Part shown: positions 55,578-64,000 of the stretch, piece by piece
Numbering within the stretch: the stretch's first letter is position 1
How the letters are laid out: each line of letters starts with the position of its first letter
Assembly (NCBI GenBank): GCA_028673005.1
Contig: CM054118.1
Coordinates: 5,606,410 to 5,670,409 of the forward strand
Direction: 5' to 3'
DNA length: 64,000 nt
Source: Tanypteryx hageni
Lineage: Eukaryota > Arthropoda > Insecta > Odonata > Petaluridae
Made by a program: the position numbers and the translations under genes
The notes under the pieces: generated by a model
Database searches by the model: none
Told to the model about the DNA's origin: nothing
What the model saw: only the letters and a program-made list of their open reading frames with translations

Positions 55578-56109
55578 TGTCACACAGCTCCGTAGCTAGG
55601 GTATGGCGAAAGTGGATTTTGCCGTAGGGGCCGCTTGCAAAAAAACCCAACCCTTCTCGCAAAATATGCTGTTTATTTCCCCATAAATAAACATTAACTT
55701 ATTTTGAATGAGCCATAAGTGAATTGAGTTTTGCCAACTTCATTAACTTAATGCTCAAATGTTAAATTTCTTTTTAATAAAATGTTATCATTCTTAATCA
55801 AAACTCGAGAAAATAATATTATACATGACTAAGGGGTCTACCGACTACATACGTCTTTGACGTTCCCAACGGTTTTATATCGTAGTATCGCATCTCCTAT
55901 TATGATCAAATCCAGTCTTAAATATCCTGTTGTGATCTATAATCGTTCTAAGAAGAAATATATTCGTTTACGCTCCGTCGAACCTCACGTATTTTGTTAT
56001 TGTATTGTATTCTTATTTTGCATTGTATACGCGCTCTTGTGTTTCTCTGCAGCACATTTTGACCTAATTCTGGTAATAACAAAGGCTTGAAAAAGAAACT
56101 CATTTAAAA
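55578..56109. other. No gene; possible hAT terminus
   Basis: CAGCTCCGTAGCTAGGG at 55587 resembles a hAT left end, without a partner. The rest is AT-rich. Confidence 0.3.
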
Positions 56110-56320
56110 ACCACTAATCTCTCGAATTGCACGGTTTCCCTTTTCATGTTATGCTTAGCACGGTTTTCTTTTTATAGAACTACTTCGAATTGTGCGGCCA
56201 TCAATTTGGCATGGTTTCGAAACAGTCTCCGGGCATTGAAAACCATGAAACGTTTCAGTTAGGCATAAGAGGTTATAAGGAGAATTAAAAGGGAGCAAAG
56301 CTGAATACAACGTGACTTAA
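56110..56320 (+). repeat. R3 copy
   Basis: CTCTCGAATTGCACGG, TTAGCACGGTTTTCTTTT, CGAATTGTGCGGCCATC, GGCATGGTTTCGAAAC and GTTTCAGTTAGGCATAAGAGG are found in the same order as at 19472-19665. The two copies are clearly related though diverged. Confidence 0.55.
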
Positions 56321-56554
56321 TTTTCTTTTTGACCCTCAAGACGGCGCACAAATGTAACTTCACGTATTCCTGTGGTAAAGCCTACCTAAATTCCACGGTC
56401 ATGTACGAAGCGAGGAATGGGGTGTAATGTTTAGTTATTTTTTATCGTTACGTATTTAACATAATAGTATACGCGTGATGTGTCGCCACCCCCTCGAAAA
56501 GTGTGGCATTGCGAAATGGACTGCCACTGCGATTGAATTTAACCTTAATCGTAC

Positions 56555-57545
56555 ATTTATTTCTACATGTTACCCTGCAATTCACCAATCTGGTGGGTGG
56601 CAGGGGGTGCATTGCACCGAGGCCTACCTAACAGTTATTACTCACAGATTCGTCTTTCTTGTTATGGTCTCGTACTGTTCTCGGAAAGAATGAACCTTTA
56701 TAACGTTCCATCCTACAATCGATCTCACGTATCTAATCGCCATGATCATTTCTATCCATGCACGTTGGAGTCTCAATTATTCCCAATACATCCTCTGCTA
56801 GACATTCTGATCTGTATTTCTCTAGGAGCCTTAACCTTGAGAACTTTCTAAATTTTTCCAGAGATCTCCATTTTAAGTCTTTCAATAATGATGTGACACT
56901 TTCCATATGTTCGTACTTTTGTTTAATGAATCTGGCTGCTCTCTGCTGTACTCTTTCTAACTAAATTATATTGGCACTTCTCAAACAGATTACACTGGAG
57001 ACATTCCACTTTCGGTCTAACTAGTGAAAAATAACACGCTTCGCGTACTTTCTCTGTACTATTCCGCACTATTCTGCCTATGAACGCCAGTTTCTTGTTA
57101 GCTGCACCTATTTCACTATTCTTACTTCTCCAGAACGATACTGCGGCACATCTACTGTAATAGATTTACCTCCTTATAGTACCTATATGACGGTGTCATC
57201 TGCGAAAAGTCTGATTTTACTATCTACCACCGAAAAAATATCATTTACCTCAATTAGGAATAGAAGAGGGCCCAATACACTTCCCTGAGGAACACCCGAC
57301 ACGACTTGAACGGGGAACGAGTGCATTCCATCAATGACCACTATCTGTTCTCTATTCCTGAGGAGGTCTCTCGCCCAATTCGCAATTTTCGAGTTGATAC
57401 CGTATTTTACGATGAGGGACCTTATTAACGCCTTCCTGAAGTAAATAAAAATTGCGTCGACCTGAATATTTTCTCGCAATAAATCATTCACGAAAAGACC
57501 AAGATGCGTCTCACATGATCGTACGGCGCCTACTTTTTGTGTACA
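56555..57545 (-). mobile_element. CR1-like LINE, minus strand, internally deleted
   Basis: Coding remnants run from about 57530 to 56640, then the 3' UTR hairpin (56620-56575, with the perfect palindrome GGTGCAATGCACC) and a TAGAAATAAATG tail. Compared with the copy at 20548-21889 it keeps the GPLLFLIEVNDIFS segment. It has lost roughly 45 residues after FADDTVI and about 35 residues after FWRSKN. Confidence 0.75.
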
Positions 57546-57572
57546 TTTAAGTATGTATTTATGGCTAACCAA
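57183..57572 (-). pseudogene. CR1-like reverse transcriptase palm fragment
   Basis: The open frame gives 129 residues. It reads RSCETHLGLFVNDLL (19-33), VDAIFIYFRKALIR at the motif A region, where the catalytic Asp of DFSKAFD is replaced by Tyr, IANWARDLLRNREQIVV, motif B SGVPQGSVLGPLLF (92-105), and IRLFADDTVI with both motif C Asp kept. The first 15 or so residues belong to a SINE1 scrap (57549-57592), not to the LINE. After a stop at 57183 further pieces follow: SFWRSKNSEIG, ANKKLAFIGRIVRN and SLVRPKVE. Confidence 0.8.
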
Positions 57573-57592
57573 CCTCTTGGATTATTATTAAA
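57549..57592 (-). repeat. SINE1 3' end scrap
   Basis: Minus strand AATAATCCAAGAGGTTGGTTAGCC and ATAAATAC, the SINE1 terminal block only. A similar minus-strand scrap lies at about 59219-59262 (CCAAGAGGCTGATTCGCC). Confidence 0.5.
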
Positions 57593-58225
57593 GGTACATT
57601 TAAGTGCACTCACGGCCGATGAAGGTTAAGTAAACCTGAGTCGTCATATTGTAGGAATATAAATAATTTTGGGGAAAATTAAACACCATTACTTAAGTGA
57701 AAACGTTTCGATTCTATCCCACGTTCGTCCTCATTACAGATGTATCAATTTCCGTATTGAAAAGTGTCATGGATTGCTACAGGTTTGTTAATCCGGAGAA
57801 AAATATTGCGGCGGAGACTTACGCCATGATTCCATCCGAATTATTCTTGGGTTTAATCCTCGTTTAATGATAATTATTTTTTCACCGTTTTCTTCTCCCG
57901 ATAATCATCGCACCAACGCGTTGCAACTGCTGGCAAAAATCTTAAAATTGTTTTACGGATTCGTGGGCGTGTGGCATTTTCAGTTAAGCTTACCAAGTAT
58001 TGTACCTATCTCTGGTATTGTCTTGAATGTCTTTAAGCTTTCATTATTTATTGCTTACCAATCATTACCATTATCAATGTTTTTCTAATTACAGCTAATA
58101 AATACCTAATTTTCTTACAGTTTTAGATATGTTTCTAGGGTTGATTTTTTATCTTCTAAAGCGTATAGTGAAGGAATGTTAAAACGAGTAGCAATTGTGA
58201 TTCAAGAATTAACACTTCAAAATCT
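57593..58225. other. No recognised feature
   Basis: AT-rich, with no domains or repeat partners identified. Confidence 0.35.
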
Positions 58226-58445
58226 AAAATACTTATCTTAGGTATCTTCAGTGGTCATAACAAGGTTATGGAAAACCAGATGCAGATTTCGGCTAAAATG
58301 CAGCCGTCTTCAGTGACCATTCTTTTTCGAATTTACTTTCTGTGAAGCACCACTGAAGACGGCTGCATTGTAAACGAAATGCGGATTTGATTTTTCATAA
58401 TCTTGTTATGGCGTTGGAGATATCTAAGTCAAGTACTTTTTAAAT
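58226..58445. mobile_element. Inverted-repeat element with a hammerhead-like core in each arm
   Basis: The left arm (58226-58318) and right arm (58347-58445) are imperfect reverse complements around a 28-base centre. They share the phrases TATCT...AACAAG/CTTGTTATG and ATTTCG...GCAGCCGTCTTCAGTG. Each arm carries CTGAAGA, a GGCT stem and GAAAT: plus strand 58353-58380 and minus strand 58313-58286. In the left arm the stem GGCT/AGCC with a 7-base loop is complete. Shorter relatives lie near 9205-9285, 12300-12340 and 24010 (minus). Confidence 0.45.
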
Positions 58446-58648
58446 TATTGATATTGAAGTACTTATTCCTAAATTTGTTTTCAGTCATAAAACAGCCTTG
58501 ATAATTCTCTAAAGAAGGAACTGGAGCGATAAATAGTTCATGCGCAAATCAGTTATCCGTTTGAAATATCATGGCACAAATTAATGGACAATGTAAACGC
58601 AGATGTATCAAAATTATTTCCGACGTTTCATTGTTTTAATACACCTAC

Positions 58649-59010
58649 GTGATACCCTGCAAGCAGGGGCGGCCCGAGGAATTTTGGCGGGCGAGATAGC
58701 ATTCCAGCGCCCCTCTCCGTTAATATTTATTAAGATATTTAAAAAGTACCTGCATGTGATCTATTCATCGCTCTGTAAAAATTATTGATAATGAAAAATT
58801 AAAAGGAATGCCATCAAGATTCTAGCCTGTTCCTCGACATAAATTAGTATCCAATATTTATTCACTTGCAAGTAATGCATAGATCAATTATCGAGATAGT
58901 GGCCCCAAAACTTTGGCGCTCCGGGCAGCCGCCCGGCTCGCACGTAGCCCGGGCCGGCGCTGCCTGCAACTCACCTTATTGGTGAATGGCGGTAGGTAGG
59001 TCGTTGGATG
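58649..59010 (-). mobile_element. CR1-like 3' UTR split by a MITE
   Basis: Bases 58971-59005 (minus strand: CCGCCATTCACCAATAAGGTG) and 58649-58663 (GCAGGGTATCACG) together form the CR1-like 3' end. They are separated by the hAT-B element at 58664-58962. Joining the flanks and removing one 8-base duplication gives the usual GGTGAGTTGCAGGGTA order. Confidence 0.7.
58664..58962 (+). mobile_element. hAT-B MITE, best copy
   Basis: 299 bp starting CAGGGGCGGCCCGAGG and ending GCCCGGGCCGGCGCTG. It is flanked by CCTGCAAG (58656-58663) and CCTGCAAC (58963-58970), one mismatch. Inverted GC-rich ends, 8-base target sites and no coding capacity define it as a hAT MITE. The other copies are at 47591-47867 and 51282-51562. 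Confidence 0.85.
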
Positions 59011-59816
59011 CCACAGTAGGAATTTTGTGCTTCCTCTCCTCAAACGGTCTCCTTCGTTCAGTACTTTTTATGTCGCATCATGAGATGCATATTCCATCAA
59101 ATTTGGTGTTTTATTGTAGTAAATCAATCACTAATAAATCCAGTAAGACTATGAGTGCTTATATTGTTTTAAACAGTGATTTCTTTCGTATGCTTAATAG
59201 CGTGTTTGTGTGTGTGTGTGTGTTTGAAGGCGAATCAGCCTCTTGGACTATTATCGATATATTAATTAGCCTTTCCATCAGCTCGTTAATTAATATTTCG
59301 ACACACAGACATAAATTATCTCTATATAATTACAAACACATTAGAGAGTATAATCTAGGAAGAGAGTTACTTTACCATTACATTAGGATCCAAAAATAAT
59401 CACGTTTACAAGTAGCTCGTCTCGAGAAAAAAATATCGTAATCTCGAACCTTGATACACACACACACGGCGTTATATTAAATTTTGTTTATTCGCCGAGG
59501 GCGCCACCGGCGTTTATTTCTTTTCTCCACGATATGAACAGAAGAAAAGGGGAGAAAAGGATGGAACAAGGGCTGAAGGGAGGGGCGACTCCCTGGACTA
59601 AGCGAAGAGGGCCATATCCATTTTCTTCGCGGGCGAAAAACAACGCGTGGATAACTCCGTTGCCATGGAAACGCGGAGGCAATTTTTTCGTTTCGGGAGG
59701 GGTTTTCTGCCATTTTCTTCGGAGTCTATACTTGCCCCCGTCCCATTTTTTCTGCACTTTTAGGCCTCCCTCCTACCATCACCGTTTCTCTCTTTCCATC
59801 TCTTTTTCTTAACTAC
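59011..59816. other. No gene; SINE1 scrap and (GT)n
   Basis: (GT)n at 59207-59222 leads into a SINE1 3' scrap (minus, to about 59262). (CA)n is at 59456-59466. The overlapping frames at 59477-59812 have no domain. Confidence 0.4.
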
Positions 59817-60830
59817 ATCCTTGTTCTTCTATCCCTCAACCCCTCTCCCTCCCTATCCCTCTCTTCCAAAATCCATTATTAGTATGGGAGGCACGCGTTT
59901 ATGCCTACAACCAGCCCCTCTCTCTCCCTCTCTATCTTCTCCCTCCCTCCCTCTCCATCTCTCACTTATACCTCCTCCCTCCCTCCTCTCTATCTCATAC
60001 ACCCCCTACATTACCTTCCTCCCTCACTCTCCTCTATCTACTCTCTCCTTCCCTTCCCTCTATCTCTTCCCTCCGCTGTATCTCCTTCCTCACTCCCCTA
60101 TATTTCCTCCCTCCCCTCTATCTCCTCCCTGCCTCCCTCCACTGCATCTCCTTCCTCCCTTCCCTCCACTGTATCTCCAACCTCCCTTCCCTCCACTGTA
60201 TCTCCTCCATCCACCCACTGTATCTACTCCCACCCTTCCCTTCACTGTATCTCCTCCCTCCACTTTATCTCCTCCCTCCCTCCACTGCATCTCCTCCCTC
60301 CCTCCCTCCACTGTATCTCCTCCCTCACCCCACTTTATATCCTCCCTCCCTCCACTGAATCTCCTCCCTCAATCCACTTTATCTCCTACCTCCCTCTACT
60401 GTATCTCCTCCCTCCCTTCCCTCCACTGTATCTCCTCCCTCAATCCACTGTATATCCTCCCTCCTTCCCCTCCCCTCTAGCTCCTCCCTCCACTGTATCT
60501 CCTCCCTCCCTCCACTTTATCTCCTCCCTCCCTCTACTGTATCTCCTCCCTCACTCCACTTTATCTCCTCTCTCCCTCCACTGTATCTCCTCCCTCCCTT
60601 CCCTCTATCTCCTCCCTCCCTCCACTGTATCTCCTCCCTCCCTTCCTTCCATCTGCTCCCTCCCTCCTCTGTATATCCTCCCTCCACTGCATGTACTCCC
60701 TCCACTGTATCTCCTCCCTCCCTCCACTTTATCTCCTCCCTCCCTCCACTGTATCTCCTCCCCCCACTGTATCGCCTCCCTCCCTCTCTCCCCTTTTTCT
60801 CTTTCCTCCCTCCCCTCTTGTGACGGTGCA
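59817..60830 (+). repeat. Degenerate 22-bp pyrimidine-rich minisatellite
   Basis: From about 60060 a unit like CTCCCTCCACTGTATCTCCT recurs, usually 18-26 bases long, with ACTGTAT and ACTTTAT variants alternating. 59817-60060 is looser TC-rich DNA. It gives Ser/Pro/Leu frames of 219 and 416 residues on plus and Gly/Arg/Glu frames on minus, all artefacts of the repeat. Confidence 0.85.
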
Positions 60831-62790
60831 AAAAAATCGATGTTGTTGGAGATGGAGGGAGGGGGAGAGAGTGAGAGTCCTCAAAAAGTGCGGGCGACCA
60901 ATGGGAAAGCTCCCTTATCTCTCTCACTCCCCCTGCCACCTCCCCATCCCCCCTCCTTCTCCCCCTCCTGTTTCGCTCTCTTTCCTGACCAATGGGAAGA
61001 CAGCGTTTCTTTCTCGCTCCTTTTTTTGCATTGCCTCCCTCCCCTCCCCATTCCTCTCCCGTACGACTCCCTCCGCACGCAGCAGAACGGCGGGTGTGTA
61101 TGTGCGTGTGTGTGCGTGGGCGGGAGAGATTTCTCTTGGGGAAAAAAATAAGAGGAGTGGGAGGAGATTGGAGTGAGGAGTTTTCGGAGGAAGGGTGTGG
61201 GGGAGGTGGTCGTAAAACATGGAGGGCCTCCCACTTTTATAAAAAAATAAATAAATAAGAGGCCTCCTTCGCTCTTAAAAAAAAGATGGAGCTCCCGAGT
61301 TTTTCCAGCATGGAGGAGGAAAAGTTTCTTTTTCCTCGCTCGAGAAAGTGATGCGGAGGTCTTTTTTTTATTCCTCCTTTATTTATTTATTTCTCTCTCT
61401 CTCTCCGTCCGTTTTTCTCTCCCTTTTTTCTCTTTTTTTCGTTCCTCCAAAAGGAAGGGATACGTGATGGACATTCTTTACGACGCCACCGCTCTCTCTT
61501 CCTTTCTCATTTTTTCCTCATCCCCTTCGTAATTAAACGCGTTCTAGCGAGCCAAGGAATCCGGGGTTTCGGCGAATGAAAACGAAATTATTGTCTCCTC
61601 CGATCGAGATGGTGTTTTCTTTCTTCCTTTTTTATATACGTCTTTGCCTCTCTCGGGAGTGTTTTTCGTCCGTCTTTTGTTAGTAATCGTAAGGTTCTTT
61701 CCGGCAGGCAGAAAAATAAATAAACAAATCCGCGAGGTGATTATTTAACCCTGGAATATTAATCTAATTGCGATGAACGGGATTGCTAGCATTTAGTCTG
61801 AGTGACTACGCTATGCTGATATTTATTTTATAACACAACTATATAAAATTTCATTTTTTGACACCAAAGAATACACTAATAATCTAGGCAGACCTTTGTA
61901 GTAATTAATTTTTCGCAGTACAGTCTGCGCATAAGTTGCCAAGATGTTCTCCGTATATTTCCCGCGGAGGGAAGGTATTTTTGTTATGACCGTCATCTGA
62001 TAAGACGAATAGTTGGTAATCCAGGGTTGTGATTAGATTCTGTCTGTTACTTTTCCTTTATTCCGTTGAGCGTCCTGGCATTCTTGGCCTTATGTCTCTC
62101 TCTCTCTGCCGCGATCTGTCGAATGTTTTGTTTTGCGAGTTTTCGCTGTTTTGTCTTACTGTATCACCTTTCCTATGACTTTTAAAATCCCACTGATGGC
62201 GGCTGTTTAGCAGCTGTAATGTGTTTCTGCATTTCGTGGCCTTTTCGCTGCTATTTGAGATGTCAATCGTGTCAAAGTCCTAAAATGCTTCGCTAGAGAA
62301 TGTCGATCTCGTGCTGTGACTGAAAACTAATTAAGTAAATTTTCGACTTTTCACATTTAAATGCTTATTCTGAAGGTCTGAATTAGTGATTACAAATTTG
62401 GATAACCGAGATCACCTTATAGTTTCTTTTTTATAATCAGCGGTCAGTGAGTTCTTGCCGAGGACGGATGCATTGCAGCTGAATTGTCCATCCATTTTAC
62501 TCAGCCGTGTTATCGATGCGTGAGTATCGATTATCCTCTCGCGCCAGATGCGCGTGACACTTCATCGTCAATTATCCAACACGGCCAATAATGGAACGTA
62601 AAATCCAAGAGAAGAAACGGACGACGCACAATCACGTGAAACGGTATTAACAAATAGAATAAATATAAATATGCAAAAGTGCGTTTTATATATATTGAGG
62701 TTTATGCAGAATTGCAAACTTAAAATTCTTTATGAATTTTGTTATATAATTATATGATCTAAAGTAGTTTATTCAATAATGAATCAAAAA
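60831..62790. other. No recognised gene
   Basis: 60840-61300 is C/T- or G/A-rich, with a (GT)n run near 61094. 61360-61440 is TC-rich. 61480-61740 is moderately CpG-rich. No domain, RNA gene or repeat partner was identified. Confidence 0.35.
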
Positions 62791-63825
62791 TTTTTAGCTT
62801 TCTATCTAAAACAATTTCCTCAGAATTTTAATCGAAAAATTTCGAAGGCATCCCCTGCCATCCACCGATTTTTCAAAAACATTTTTTTCTGCAGTGCTAT
62901 AGATGGCATCAAATGCCACACACGAATATAGCGAAAGTTTTTACTTTCTCTCTAAAACAGTTTGCTCGGAATCTTAGTTTCTAATCTTTGAAGGCACCCC
63001 CTGCCCCACTTCCATTTCTCCAACGAATTTCTTTGGCTGCTTAATGAATATAATCGTAGACCACACACCCTGCAAATTTCAGTCTTATGTCTCTTATCGT
63101 TCACTTGCTATTTAAATGTAACTGATTGCGCAGACAGACAGACAGCGAAAACATAGCACCTTGATTTATTTTATTTATTTATAAACATATTTCACATACA
63201 GCACAATGGCCAATTTATAGAGATATCCATAACATCATTGCATAAATAAGTACATAACTCAAGAGTCAAATAAAAAAATACAATTAAAAAACATTAATTA
63301 TTAATAACAAACAAATGGAAAAAATAAAGGGCAGGAGAAATTGAAGAGATAATGGTTTTTAAAGGTCGATTGAATACATCTGAGTTTATGAAATGAAACG
63401 CGATAAAAACTTTCTAAAGGTGTTGTTTTCTTTAAAGTACGCGAAAAATCGTCGGTTTTATGCTATGGAAAAAGGGCTGAAAATAACTCATTCTCAGGGA
63501 TAAATTAGAACGTCTTTATAGCCGCGTGGATTATTTATTCTTAAGATAGATAAGTTTTAAAGGCAAAGTGTTGTTTTTAATATAACGAGGTAAAATTAAA
63601 ATCTCATTAATTTGATGTTAAGTGACCGTTAACCTTACTCTTTATCGCGTGAAAGCAAGTTTTAAGGTGGTAACGCCCACTAAATATATTCGAATATTAC
63701 TCGCGTTTGTTTGAGGAATTTTTAGTTAAACATAGTATTACCAAAGGGTTACTGTTTTTTCCTTGAAAACTATATGCATACAGGGTCCACCAATAAAAAT
63801 GGAGACCCTATACTACAGGGTGTTT
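62790..63825. other. No gene; diverged tandem pair
   Basis: CTTTCTATCTAAAACAATTT...GAAGGCATCCCCTGCC (62798) and CTTTCTCTCTAAAACAGTTT...GAAGGCACCCCCTGCC (62944) form a tandem pair about 146 bases apart. A CAGACAGACAGACAG motif follows at 63134. 63163-63190 has TTTATTTTATTTATTTATAA, a possible minus-strand LINE tail. Confidence 0.4.
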
Positions 63826-64000
63826 CAAAATTATGTATACAACACAATTTAAAAATTTATATTTCGTGAACCAAATGTACAATTTGCACAATTTTTCTTT
63901 TATTTTAAAGGTTAAATGCATAATAACGTTTGCAATGAACAAAACTCAAGTAAGATGTTCGAAATGTCTACCACCAGCACTGATACATAAGCAACATCTC
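63826..64000 (-). mobile_element. End of a DNA transposon, cut by the window edge
   Basis: The outer end ACAGGGTGTTTCAAAAT (63815-63834) looks like a terminal repeat. On the minus strand, bases 63999-63946 read RCCLCISAGGRHFEHLT and a stop. This resembles the ...C...GGHFEHL end of a transposase-like protein family of arthropod Tc1/mariner-related elements. Only 17 codons are visible, so the assignment is tentative. Confidence 0.4.

Noticed and set aside
59821..61151. Overlapping frames of 219 and 416 residues
   Set aside because: Both are artefacts of the 22-bp pyrimidine minisatellite read in two frames.
1..64000. CRISPR arrays, operons or prokaryotic mobile elements
   Set aside because: The spaced repeats are eukaryotic transposons or satellites; no spacer array, cas gene or operon-like gene spacing is present.

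Overview
This window looks like non-genic DNA from a large, repeat-rich arthropod genome. An insect is most likely, but the order cannot be told from sequence alone. The main evidence is the mix of decayed transposons: RTE-clade and CR1-like LINEs, the RNase H end of a third LINE type, hAT, pogo/Tigger and mariner DNA transposons, tRNA-derived SINEs, and long pyrimidine-rich or minisatellite tracts. No bacterial-style operon, rRNA, CRISPR array or confidently spliced host gene was found. The longest open frames are transposon ORFs or translations of simple repeats.

Layout, left to right. 1-5.4 kb: tRNA-Met-like remnants, an RTE element with an intact endonuclease but a reverse transcriptase broken by two deletions, and hAT MITEs. 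5.8-7.4 kb: a dispersed repeat (R1) split by another dispersed repeat (R2). 7.8-11.2 kb: GA/TC-rich DNA with a clean 13-bp minisatellite. 11.9-14.2 kb: SINE pieces and a minus-strand LINE tail with RNase H. 16.6-19.2 kb: a large hAT-related repeat with a hammerhead-like motif. 20.1-23.2 kb: a SINE with a 13-bp target duplication, a CR1-like LINE, a Tigger fragment and a mariner fragment. 24.3-27.7 kb: tRNA-like DNA, R2, a foldback-like element, a SINE and R1. 28.9-32.3 kb: an RTE copy inserted inside a hAT-family repeat, then a 1.45-kb hAT element with transposase remains. 33.0-35.8 kb: two MITEs, a long pyrimidine tract, and a CpG-rich block ending in a strong splice-donor match, which is the best candidate for a host promoter or first exon. 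36.7-46 kb: R2, tandem duplications, minisatellites and long stretches with nothing recognisable. 47.4-49.9 kb: nested hAT MITEs, a tRNA-like gene between 25-bp direct repeats, and a third MITE type. 51-59 kb: more MITEs, CR1-like 3' ends, a Tigger mini-element, and an inverted repeat with a hammerhead-like core in each arm. 59.8-60.8 kb: a 22-bp pyrimidine-rich minisatellite. The right edge cuts into another DNA transposon.

The elements form a layered record rather than a working pathway. Several nestings can be ordered from target-site duplications, including an RTE insertion whose empty site survives in a second copy of its host repeat in this same window. Names such as hAT-A, hAT-B, R1, R2, SINE1 and SINE2 are local labels for families that recur here. 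All family assignments come from reading motifs and comparing copies by eye; no database search was possible.
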